Positions 1 through 6,148 of a stretch of DNA of 50,072 nt are shown here, piece by piece. Under the pieces are notes generated by a model. The model searched no databases and was not told the DNA's origin. It saw only the letters and a program-made list of their open reading frames with translations. The position numbers and the translations under genes were made by a program. The stretch is from Bacteroidales bacterium. GTDB taxonomy: Bacteria > Bacteroidota > Bacteroidia > Bacteroidales > UBA932. The stretch covers positions 1-50,072 of the forward strand of contig VSOK01000015.1 in NCBI GenBank assembly GCA_009774765.1. Reading direction: 5' to 3'. Every line of letters starts with the position of its first letter. Positions within the stretch are counted from its first letter, which is position 1.

Positions 1-638
1 AAGCAATTCACAACTTACTTAGCCCCCTCTTATCAGCTCTCTTGACTGTTGTCAGTAGTTCAAAGATAGAAAGTTTGAAAGCAATTCACAACGGACAGCA
101 AGATATATATAATAAAGTCTCAACTGTTGTCAGTAGTTCAAAGATAGAAAGTTTGAAAGCAATTCACAACAATTTTTACTTTATGAATCCAAATTACCAA
201 ACTGTTGTCAGTAGTTCAAAGATAGAAAGTTTGAAAGCAATTCACAACTCATCAAAGATGACATAGAGCAAAACTCTTACTGTTGTCAGTAGTTCAAAGA
301 TAGAAAGTTTGAAAGCAATTCACAACGCAATCTGCTGCTGGAGCTGCAATGCCGCAACTGTTGTCAGTAGTTCAAAGATAGAAAGTTTGAAAGCAATTCA
401 CAACCCTCACCGGTGACGCCATACGGTTCAGGAGACTGTTGTCAGTAGTTCAAAGATAGAAAGTTTGAAAGCAATTCACAACAAAGTTAAATCAGTCTTT
501 CAAATCTTCTCAACTGTTATCAGTGGTTCAAAGATAAAAAGTTTGAAAGCAATTCACAACTAAAAAGTTTGGAGAATAAAAAAAAAGTCGACTGTTATCA
601 GTGGTTCAAAGATAAAAAGTTTGAAAGCAATTCGCAAT
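1..638 (-). CRISPR. CRISPR array, type II-C-like 48-nt repeats
   Basis: A partial repeat (1-14) is followed by full 48-bp repeats at 45, 123, 201, 279, 357, 435, 513 and 591, separated by eight spacers of exactly 30 bp, so the period is 78 bp. The first six full repeats look identical. The last two carry substitutions (GTTATCAGTGG, GATAAAAAG), and the final one also ends in GCAAT. The reverse complement begins GTTGTGAATTGC, the form expected of repeats paired with type II-C Cas9 in Bacteroidetes, so crRNA is assigned to the minus strand. Each repeat contains TTG-N20-TATCTTTG on that strand. The array continues beyond the left edge, and cas9/cas1/cas2 are not in the window. Decay at the right end suggests this is the old end and that new spacers enter outside the window. 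Confidence 0.97.
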
Positions 639-654
639 AAGGATTAGTTGTTTC

Positions 655-685
655 GCATAAAAACACCATTACAGGTATCTGTAAT
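655..685 (-). terminator. Terminator-like hairpin after the RHH operon
   Basis: On the minus strand ATTACAG/CTGTAAT (668-685) forms a 7-bp stem with a 4-nt loop, followed by GGTGTTTTTAT. It sits 43 bp downstream of the last gene of the leftward operon and just before the CRISPR array, so it may insulate the two. Confidence 0.5.
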
Positions 686-727
686 GCATATAATCAGACC
701 ACCTGTAAAACATTTGTAAAACAACGT

Positions 728-916
728 TTACATTCCGCTTTTCTTCTTCTCAACAAGCTCGTCAACAACAGCCCCCTGAGATATTCCCATTTCCTGGGCA
801 TATTCTCTTATCCATTCCGCAGTCTTAGGGGAAACCCTAATGTTAATTACCACGTGCTCCTTTGGCTTTCTTCCAGAACCAGCACGGGCACCTCCCCAAG
901 TTTTTTTATCGTCCAT
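728..916 (-). CDS. Small ribbon-helix-helix-like DNA-binding protein (62 aa)
   Basis: The protein opens with a basic, glycine-rich arm (WGGARAGSGRKPKE) followed by a strand and two predicted helices (INIRVSPKTAEWIREYAQE, SQGAVVDELVEKK). This is the layout of short Arc/CopG-type proteins found on Bacteroidetes plasmids, phages and integrative elements. The start at 916 is chosen because GGAGGAG lies about 8 nt upstream; the longer open frame to 1054 overlaps the neighbouring gene and lacks such a site. It is the last gene of a three-gene leftward operon, 4 bp after a paralogue. DNA binding is inferred from the family layout; the target is unknown. Confidence 0.75.
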   Translation of the reverse strand: MDDKKTWGGARAGSGRKPKEHVVINIRVSPKTAEWIREYAQEMGISQGAVVDELVEKKKSGM

Positions 917-920
917 CTGT

Positions 921-1103
921 TTACTCCTCCTGCAAAGGTTTGACAATGTTTTCAATGACTTTCCCAAGCGAACATCCGGATGCTGTCGCCATATCACGGA
1001 GCAACGCGAGAACTTCAGGTGAGACTTTGCAGCTAAGCTGCACTTTGGCAACACCGTCCTTTGCCTTGCGACCTGCCCCTGCTCTTGAACCGCCCCTACT
1101 CAT
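921..1103 (-). CDS. Second ribbon-helix-helix-like protein (60 aa)
   Basis: This is a paralogue of the next gene, with the same arm (GGSRAGAGRKAKDG), then VQLSCKVSPEVLALLRDMATASG and a C-terminal helix SLGKVIENIVKPL. The start at 1103 places the whole arm in the protein and overlaps the upstream stop by 8 nt, so translation is probably coupled. An alternative start at 1121 would add six residues. Two adjacent, diverged copies suggest either a heterodimer or two single-target regulators. The likely origin is an integrated mobile element. No catalytic residues are visible. Confidence 0.72.
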   Translation of the reverse strand: MSRGGSRAGAGRKAKDGVAKVQLSCKVSPEVLALLRDMATASGCSLGKVIENIVKPLQEE

Positions 1104-1296
1104 TGTCAAGCCTTTTTCCATTTTCAAAGAATTTTTCACCGTCACAGGATTTATTGCCACCTGTATCTTCATATATTTCAATATTTGGAAAGGTTGCAAA
1201 CTCCAAAGCAGCTTTCCTATCCTCAGCCTTGTAAGAATACTCAACGCCTTTCAAAATGTTGGTATCATACTTTTCGGTAAATTCTTTCATAACCAT
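1096..1296 (-). CDS. Hypothetical small protein (66 aa), first gene of the RHH operon
   Basis: Not recognised. The protein is acidic and soluble, with a central segment KGVEYSYKAEDRKAALEFATFPNIEIYED and no membrane segment or metal motif. The start at 1296 (MVMKEFTEKYD) is preferred over the in-frame ATG at 1371, whose extra residues run through a GC-rich hairpin; ATG 1290 is also possible. The end overlaps the following start by 8 nt. The arrangement (small unknown protein plus DNA-binding proteins) resembles a toxin-antitoxin or mobile-element control operon, but nothing in the sequence proves that. Confidence 0.5.
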   Translation of the reverse strand: MVMKEFTEKYDTNILKGVEYSYKAEDRKAALEFATFPNIEIYEDTGGNKSCDGEKFFENGKRLDNE

Positions 1297-1790
1297 TATT
1301 TTTGTGTAATTTTGTTTTCCAAAACACCCTAACGGGGGCTTTTGCCCCCCCTGGTCAGATTGCGATTTCAAACGAAATCCTTACTTCCCAAACTTTCAAA
1401 GTGATTTTGACGCTCATCTTTTCAAGTGTTAGGGTGTTATTTCCTACTTCCTTTCAAGCGGTTCGTATTTCTCTTTCGCAGCCTCATTGATTGCATTACA
1501 AAGATAAGAACAATATTTGATTTGGTAAACTCTTTCAAAACATTTCAAAAAAATGCTTGGAAACTCGTGCAGTACGGAAAAACGTACTATCTTTGTTGTG
1601 TTGAAAAAATAAGATATGAAACGCTTGAACGAAAAATAGAAAGATTTGATTGAAGCAATCTGAAATTTCCGAGCTTAAAAAGGGAGGATGGAGAAAAAAT
1701 CTGAGTAATAGTGGCTGATAAACTGCTATCTTACGAAATTGATGTATGAGGAATGACACGGGGCTCGCAAGATTTTAAAACCAATATATT
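1297..1790. other. Intergenic region with hairpins and promoter boxes
   Basis: No convincing gene. It holds a GC-rich hairpin (GGGGGC/GCCCCC, about 1334-1350) in the upstream region of the leftward operon. An 11-bp inverted repeat AACACCCTAAC (1323-1333) / GTTAGGGTGTT (1428-1438) lies 94 bp apart. -7 boxes TATCTTTG occur on the minus strand (1499-1506) and plus strand (1588-1595). The first could serve the RHH operon and the second the DUF5053 gene at 1791, each with a leader of about 190 nt. The -33 elements are weak, so these promoters are tentative. Confidence 0.4.
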
Positions 1791-2021
1791 ATGAAAGGCA
1801 CAGATATAAAACAGAAGAATATGGAGCTGCTTCTTGACATCAATATAGGCAGACTTTCACGCAAGTATTTTGCGAAATCCCCATCTTGGATTTATCATAA
1901 GTTTGATGGCAGGGATGGTAACGGTAAACCGACAGATTTCACACAGGAAGAGCTTCAAACATTAAAAGGTGCGCTCTGCGATTTGGCTGACAGGCTGAGG
2001 AAGGCAGCAGATGAGTTATAG
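1791..2021 (+). CDS. DUF5053 family protein (76 aa)
   Basis: The C-terminal part DFTQEELQTLKGALCDLADRLRKAADEL and the preceding helix-turn-helix-like stretch (INIGRLSRKYFAKSPSWIYHKFDGRDGNGKP) match the pattern of DUF5053, a short family seen in Bacteroides phages and integrative elements. The SxSWIYHK region resembles a recognition helix, so DNA binding is plausible but unproven. The first codon ATG follows an A/T-rich leader with no clear ribosome site. It faces the second DUF5053 gene at 2572-2892 in convergent orientation. Confidence 0.7.
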   Translation: MKGTDIKQKNMELLLDINIGRLSRKYFAKSPSWIYHKFDGRDGNGKPTDFTQEELQTLKGALCDLADRLRKAADEL

Positions 2022-2131
2022 TTTCCATATCTTATTTTTCAACATCGGTCACAATGGAGAGTGACCAAGGGGCTGACTCTTACCTTTGACAATATTTTTT
2101 TTGAAAAGCATTGCAAATCAAAAATAAATTA

Positions 2132-2179
2132 ACTGTTATCAGTGGTTCAAAGATAGAAAGTTTGAAAGCCATTCACAAC
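2132..2179 (-). repeat. Solo CRISPR repeat copy
   Basis: A 48-bp copy of the array repeat carries the same GTTATCAGTGG changes as the two terminal array repeats, plus one A-to-C change near the end. No second repeat stands at 78 bp. On the minus strand TTG-N20-TATCTTTG is intact. Read on the plus strand it is an anti-repeat to the crRNA, and a TACCTTTG box at 2081-2088 lies upstream. Confidence 0.9.
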
Positions 2180-2239
2180 CGGTCTTATAAACAAGGTGAT
2201 GTCATTATGAGCTTGAACACTTGCAGGTAGGACATTGAT

Positions 2240-2447
2240 AAAAAGCAGACAAACGACAACAAGAAGAATATGAGCGAGATGGTCCTCATTTACAATTGAA
2301 AAAGAGTAAGGAAGAACGAGAAAAGAAAGAAATTGCAGAGAACCTCCATATTGATCATATTATTCATAGGGAGGGGCTTCCAATATAGATAATCTTCAGA
2401 TTTTATGTCAAAGATGCAATTTACAGAAATACAATAAAATAGGCTAA
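2240..2447 (+). pseudogene. HNH endonuclease C-terminal relic, frameshifted
   Basis: One frame gives a charged helix and then LHIDHIIHREG; a second frame continues SNIDNLQILCQRCNLQKYNKIG and a stop at 2445. Joined by a single frameshift near 2372 they form a good HNH core: the DH pair, the N of NIDNLQ and the CxxC zinc knuckle. Upstream the frame hits TGA-TAA near 2237, so the N-terminal part is missing. This is the C-terminal end of a stand-alone McrA-like or phage-type HNH nuclease, inactive as it stands. It starts about 60 bp after a solo CRISPR repeat. Confidence 0.75.
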
Positions 2448-2522
2448 TAATAGTACTATTAAATGCTCGTTGTTTAGTGGTTTGATTATCAGTGAGTTAA
2501 GACTATAATCCGACAAAAATAG

Positions 2523-2552
2523 AAAGAGGCAATCTCGTTGACTGCCTCTTTT
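2523..2552 (-). terminator. Terminator of the DUF5053 gene
   Basis: AAGAGGCA/TGCCTCTT forms an 8-bp stem. On the minus strand it is followed by TCTATTTTTG. It lies 20 bp past the stop codon at 2572. Confidence 0.6.
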
Positions 2553-2571
2553 CATAGACATATTATTTCCT

Positions 2572-2892
2572 CTACTCATCCTTTGCCGAATCTATCTCAT
2601 TGGCATAAGCTGCAAGCCTCGCAGCCAAATCGCGAAGACCGGCAGATATCGCTGTGTACTCCTCCGGAGTGAAAGCATCGTCTTTTTTTAGATAGGTACA
2701 GGCTTCAAGCTTGCCAGCAGTCCAGTCCTTTGTCCTCTGAAGATACTTCTCGCAGAATTTGCTGAAGTCCACTATACCGTCAGAATGAAGTTCCAGCACC
2801 ATATTATCAACAGCACCCATTTTATAGGCAACTACATTGGCCCGTATTTCCTCCTTTGTCATATCAAGGATACTTTTCTTTGCTTTTTCCAT
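2572..2892 (-). CDS. DUF5053 family protein, longer paralogue (about 106 aa)
   Basis: The C-terminal AFTPEEYTAISAGLRDLAARLAAYANEIDS matches the end of the DUF5053 gene at 1791 and is preceded by a helical N-terminal half (KKSILDMTKEEIRANVVAYKMG). ATG 2892 is favoured because AAGG lies 3-6 nt upstream; the in-frame ATG at 2943 would add 17 basic residues and has no such site. A CRISPR-repeat copy at 3062-3109, whose minus strand is a consensus promoter, sits directly upstream. The role is unknown; the family occurs on mobile elements. Confidence 0.68.
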   Translation of the reverse strand: MEKAKKSILDMTKEEIRANVVAYKMGAVDNMVLELHSDGIVDFSKFCEKYLQRTKDWTAGKLEACTYLKKDDAFTPEEYTAISAGLRDLAARLAAYANEIDSAKDE

Positions 2893-3061
2893 AACCTTAT
2901 GTAAATTTGCCCACGTCCTTTTACGGGGGCTTTTGTTAAACATCTAAGAGATCGTAAAGCAGCCCTCTTGTTTGGCTGATGATTGATTGATTTTCTTCGT
3001 TTTCTATGAGCTCCAATCGTTTGAAAATTTGGAAAATCAATCTTTCTTTTTTGTCATTTCA

Positions 3062-3186
3062 ATTGTTGTCAGTGTGTCAAAGATAGAAAGTTTGAAAGCA
3101 ATTCACAACAGTCTTGCATCGCTTATAAATAGCTTCCGACTGTTATCCGTGTTTCAAAGATATGAAGTTTGGTAGCGATTTACAAC
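3062..3186 (-). repeat. Degenerate two-repeat CRISPR fragment
   Basis: Two diverged 48-bp repeat copies (3062-3109 and 3139-3186) enclose a 29-bp spacer-like sequence (3110-3138). The second copy has about ten substitutions but keeps TTG-N20-TATCTTTG on the minus strand. The unit spacing matches the main array apart from one missing spacer base, so it is a broken array fragment. It lies immediately upstream of the leftward DUF5053 gene. Confidence 0.85.
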
Positions 3187-3246
3187 CAGAAAACTTGCGT
3201 ACATTTGCGATGCTGGGGAGACCAGAAATGGAGCTTCCGGTTTCGC

Positions 3247-3276
3247 TTGCTGAAAAGAGAAATACTGCTATATTTG
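3247..3276 (+). promoter_or_regulatory. Consensus promoter with no gene attached
   Basis: TTG (3247-3249), 19 bp, then TATATTTG (3269-3276) is a full Bacteroidetes promoter. No credible coding frame follows, but a terminator-like hairpin lies about 80 bp downstream. Confidence 0.6.
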
Positions 3277-3282
3277 CACCAT

Positions 3283-3373
3283 AAGAAAATAGAATTAAGC
3301 TATGTAGCTTCTGTTGATTCTGAACCTGATTGTAGTTCCGGAAGGGGGATTTTCAGAAGCTATTTTGTTTTCA
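3283..3373 (+). ncRNA. Candidate small RNA of about 90 nt
   Basis: The transcript expected from the promoter at 3247-3276 would run to a stem TAGCTTCTG (3305-3313) / CAGAAGCTA (3354-3362) followed by TTTTGTTTTC, which looks like an intrinsic terminator with a 40-nt loop. Inside the loop GAAC/GTTC can form a second stem. No known RNA family is recognised. It lies among the scattered CRISPR-repeat copies and could also be a remnant leader. Confidence 0.35.
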
Positions 3374-3453
3374 GGCACTCAAGGATTTTATCAGAATCCG
3401 TGACGCTGTAGAAGCATATATCTCATGAGAGTTCTTCTCTGACCTGCAGCTCT

Positions 3454-3501
3454 ACCGTTGTCAGTAGTTCAAAGATAAAAAGTTTGAAAGTAATTCACAA
3501 T
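3454..3501 (-). repeat. Solo CRISPR repeat copy upstream of the ATPase gene
   Basis: The 48-bp copy has only a few changes from the array consensus (ACCGTTGTC, GATAAAAAG, TAATTCACAAT). The minus-strand TATCTTTG box and the TTG 20 bp before it are intact. It ends 19 bp before the -7 box of the AAA+ ATPase gene. Confidence 0.9.
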
Positions 3502-3519
3502 CAGAGAGAATATATTTAT

Positions 3520-3527
3520 TATATTTG
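3520..3527 (+). promoter_or_regulatory. -7 promoter box of the AAA+/DUF4143 gene
   Basis: TATATTTG matches TAnnTTTG. Transcription would begin near 3533, leaving a short leader before ATG 3547 or 3571. No clear -33 TTG is seen at the right distance. Confidence 0.5.
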
Positions 3528-3546
3528 CAATGCGTAAAAAATAGTA

Positions 3547-4755
3547 ATGCACTGCGTAAAATGTAATAGTATGTATAAAAGAACGGAATATCAGACGATT
3601 ACAGATAGACTGAAAGAGCAAAGAAGGTTCATTCAGGTAGTAATGGGGGCACGTCAGATCGGTAAATCCACCGTTGTGAAGCAAGTGCTGAAAGATTTGG
3701 ACGCTCCGTACCAATTCTATTCAGCCGACAATGTTCCGGCAACGAACAGTGCATGGATCTCAAATTGCTGGGCGGCAGTCCGCAGCCTGAAAGAGAACAA
3801 AGGATGGGACAGCGTCATTCTTGTCGTTGATGAGATACAGAAAATATCCAACTGGAGCGAAGTGGTAAAAAAAGAGTGGGACGACGACACGTTTCACGAT
3901 CGCGATATCAAAGTGCTGCTTTTAGGAAGCAGCCGCGTCTTGTTGGAAAAGGGTTTGTCAGAATCGCTTGCAGGGCGGTTTGAGGAAATACGTATGAGCC
4001 ATTGGAGCTACAGGGAAATGAAAGAATGTTTCGGATTCTCGCTTGACCAATACCTGTTCTATGGTGGTTATCCTGGCGCAGCCTCTCTGATTGATGATAC
4101 CGACCGTTTCCAGCAGTATATCCAGTCGTCAATTATCGAGGCTACCATCAACAAGGATATACTAATGGACACACCCATCAGCAAACCGGCGTTGCTACGT
4201 CAGACATTTGAACTGGGTGCGGCCTACTCGGGAAGCCTGCTTTCCCTGAACAAGATGCTCGGTTCATTGCAGGACGCAGGCAATACGTCGACTTTGGCCG
4301 GATACATCCATCTGCTGGATGAAAGCGGCCTGCTATGCGGGCTTCAGAAGTTCAGCATAGACACGGCGCGGCGTAAAGCGAGCATCCCTAAATTGCAGGT
4401 TTACAACAACGCCTTGAAAATGGTGTACAGTCCGCTCACGTTCGATCAAGCCATTACAGACCGTAAGGTGTGGGGACATATCTTTGAATCGGGAATCGGT
4501 GCTTATCTGGTAAGTCAAGCGTTCGTGCATCGTTTCGAGGTATTCTATTGGCGTGAACGCAATGACGAAGTGGATTTCATTCTCCGCAAGAAGGGTTCGG
4601 TAGTAGCCATCGAGGTCAAGAGCAATGCCGAAAAACGGACGGAGGGACTTGAAAAGTTCAGAGAACTTTTCAAGCCGCAATCCTCATTCATTATAGGTGA
4701 CGGCGGTATCGGGGCAGAGGAGTTTTTCTCAATTGATATAAAGAAGTTGTTTTAA
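3547..4755 (+). CDS. AAA+ ATPase with C-terminal DUF4143 nuclease-like domain
   Basis: Full-length member (402 aa) of the common ATP-binding/DUF4143 family. Walker A is GARQIGKST (residues 34-42) and Walker B VILVVDEIQ (90-98). LLLGSSR (about residue 120) fits sensor 1. The C-terminal part carries a PD-(D/E)xK-like pattern with D343, then E356-V-K358. The cellular role of the family is unsettled; it recurs on accessory DNA of Bacteroidetes and has been suspected in mobile-element or defence contexts. ATG 3571 (MYKRTEYQ) is an alternative start that agrees better with the family N-terminus. It stands alone between two CRISPR-repeat copies. A truncated relative is present at 31833-32222. Confidence 0.88.
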   Translation: MHCVKCNSMYKRTEYQTITDRLKEQRRFIQVVMGARQIGKSTVVKQVLKDLDAPYQFYSADNVPATNSAWISNCWAAVRSLKENKGWDSVILVVDEIQKISNWSEVVKKEWDDDTFHDRDIKVLLLGSSRVLLEKGLSESLAGRFEEIRMSHWSYREMKECFGFSLDQYLFYGGYPGAASLIDDTDRFQQYIQSSIIEATINKDILMDTPISKPALLRQTFELGAAYSGSLLSLNKMLGSLQDAGNTSTLAGYIHLLDESGLLCGLQKFSIDTARRKASIPKLQVYNNALKMVYSPLTFDQAITDRKVWGHIFESGIGAYLVSQAFVHRFEVFYWRERNDEVDFILRKKGSVVAIEVKSNAEKRTEGLEKFRELFKPQSSFIIGDGGIGAEEFFSIDIKKLF

Positions 4756-4787
4756 GGGGAATAAACGAGAGGCTTTTGTTTCTGCTT

Positions 4788-4835
4788 TGCATCGCTGGTG
4801 AGTCAAAGATAGCAAATATGAAAGCGATTCATAAC
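4788..4835 (-). repeat. Highly diverged solo CRISPR repeat copy
   Basis: The right half (GATAGCAAATATGAAAGCGATTCATAAC) and the block GTCAAAGATAG still align with the array repeat; the left third is lost. TATCTTTG on the minus strand is unchanged although neighbouring positions differ. It overlaps the last codons of the leftward gene ending at 4829. Confidence 0.65.
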
Positions 4836-5323
4836 AGTGTTTTTGTAAACGAGCTTAAAACATCTTGACCTAAAAATCTACCATACTTAATTTTATGGTA
4901 GACATTCTTTGGGGAGAAAAGGTATGTCGAATATGAATCTTTAAAACGAACAGGAAGTTCATCAAAAGATATAAATTCCTCATTTACTCTCCAAACTCGC
5001 CAACATTTTAAGCCAATCCATTCTTCATCAATATAGTTTCTGAAATAAATATCAGATAAGTCCGAGCATGCCGGAGCATTACCATATTTCTTCCATAGAC
5101 CGAGTTCCACACCAAAATTGATATTAGTATGACAATAATATTCAACCGGACCTTTGACTATTTCATTTTTGTCTGGAGACTCGGATTTGTCATACTTATT
5201 TTCAAATATTGCAATGACATTTCCTCCCAACCAGGTGGAATCTGATAGGAGATATTGGAAATACCGTTTACAGTCCGGCAACTCAACCTCGAAAATATAG
5301 TTGATGCGTTTATATACTCTCAT
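4829..5323 (-). CDS. Hypothetical protein, possible Imm26-like immunity protein (164 aa)
   Basis: The N-terminal stretch INYIFEVELPDCKRYFQYLLSDSTWLGGNVIAIF has the pattern of a small beta-rich domain (strand, hairpin, GGN turn) seen in Imm26-type immunity and related proteins of Bacteroidetes. The rest is rich in W, Y and F (EEWIGLKCWRVWRVNEEF) with no membrane segment. It starts at 5323 with an AT-rich upstream region. No toxin gene is adjacent: the neighbours are the DUF4143 ATPase (convergent) and a non-coding stretch. If it is an immunity protein, it is an orphan. The function remains a guess. Confidence 0.5.
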   Translation of the reverse strand: MRVYKRINYIFEVELPDCKRYFQYLLSDSTWLGGNVIAIFENKYDKSESPDKNEIVKGPVEYYCHTNINFGVELGLWKKYGNAPACSDLSDIYFRNYIDEEWIGLKCWRVWRVNEEFISFDELPVRFKDSYSTYLFSPKNVYHKIKYGRFLGQDVLSSFTKTLL

Positions 5324-5677
5324 TTTTCCTCAAAATTAAGATAATGTTGTCAAAATTAGGAATATTATATCCTTTGGTCAAAATATTCGGGTGATAGAAT
5401 TGTTTTAGTTTTGCAGCATTTATTTTAGATTTTTGCTCATCTGCCAAAACCCTGTGTGGATATTATTCTTTGTGGTTTGCGCCTGAAAGTGAGTCGGGTG
5501 GGTCCCTGCAATCGATTGAGATACAATGGATTGCAAAGCGGTATGGCTCATATAAGGTATACTGTTTTATATTGTGTTGATATCCAGGGTGTTGCAGAGA
5601 CCCACCTGTCAGAATCTTGAGTTTGTAAAGGTACCTATACAGTCCGGTCAAACTGCATCTCCCTTTTTTCCGGACGC

Positions 5678-5952
5678 CTATGCCGAAAGGCAAGACTGTT
5701 TGCTCCAGGCAACTGTGCGGTCAAGAAGACGGATCAGTTTGTATAAGTCCATAAATAGTTTTTTATGGTAAACTTTTGGGGGACGAGACACAAAATACGC
5801 GCAGGGTGGCGATTTTTAATTTACTGTGTTACAATGAGATAGCGAATGAGTCCCTGCTTTGCTCCCTCGTTTTGGCAAAGGCAAAGCAGGGCTTGTTTGT
5901 GCAAACTGTTGATTTGTAAGTGTTTATAAAACATGATTCTGCTCGTGTTTTA
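5678..5952 (-). repeat. Dispersed hairpin element, copy 1
   Basis: This shares an ordered series of blocks with 32209-32488. These include an 11-bp stem CCCTGCTTTGC/GCAAAGCAGGG (5852-5862, 5881-5891), GCAAAC-GTTGATTTGTA, CTGCTCGTGTTTT, CACCCTGC and GTTTACCA. On the minus strand both end in a short frame starting M-D/E-x-Y-K (here 24 codons, 5752 to 5678). The two copies diverge clearly but are colinear. It could be a miniature element or the leader and start of a lost gene. Confidence 0.6.
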
Positions 5953-5980
5953 TATGCGTCGCCCACCTTAAGTTGATATG

Positions 5981-6086
5981 TCTCTACTTTCAGTATATTT
6001 GTTCACTTCGTGTCCATAATATACGTCCTGGTCTCGGCATAGCCCAAATAAATTTGGTCTCTGCTCTCTACTTTCAGTATATTTGT
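5981..6086 (+). promoter_or_regulatory. Duplicated promoter segment before the UDG-like gene
   Basis: TCTCTACTTTCAGTATATTTGT occurs at 5981-6002 and again at 6065-6086. Each copy contains TATATTTG (5994-6001 and 6078-6085), so two start sites about 84 bp apart are likely upstream of ATG 6149. No good -33 TTG precedes either box. Confidence 0.5.
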
Positions 6087-6148
6087 GTACCTATGCATTT
6101 CAATGGATAAATGGCGAATTTGTTCATCTAACATTAAGGAACAGGATT

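Larger units (their letters stand above)
5324..6148. other. 825-bp non-coding stretch with structured DNA
   Basis: No convincing gene. It holds a 15-bp inverted repeat with one mismatch (5497-5511 / 5592-5606) flanking the palindrome CAATCGATTG (5510-5519). It also holds one copy of a dispersed hairpin element (5678-5952) and a 22-bp direct repeat (5981-6002 and 6065-6086) whose copies each contain a TATATTTG promoter box. The short frames here look accidental. Confidence 0.6.

Noticed and set aside
42..266. 74-codon frame with three near-identical internal repeats
   Set aside because: It is only the CRISPR array read in one frame: repeat plus spacer is 78 bp, divisible by three, so the frame stays open by chance.
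1444..1640. Minus-strand open frame ending in a plausible peptide (NAINEAAKEKYEPLERK)
   Set aside because: No start codon is found upstream and the remainder is low-complexity and hydrophobic; at most a 3' fragment of a lost gene.
2987..3411. Two plus-strand frames of 60-80 codons
   Set aside because: They run through CRISPR-repeat copies and the candidate RNA, with no recognisable protein pattern.
5463..5771. Overlapping frames on both strands in the gene-free stretch
   Set aside because: They cover inverted repeats and show no protein-like composition or start signal.
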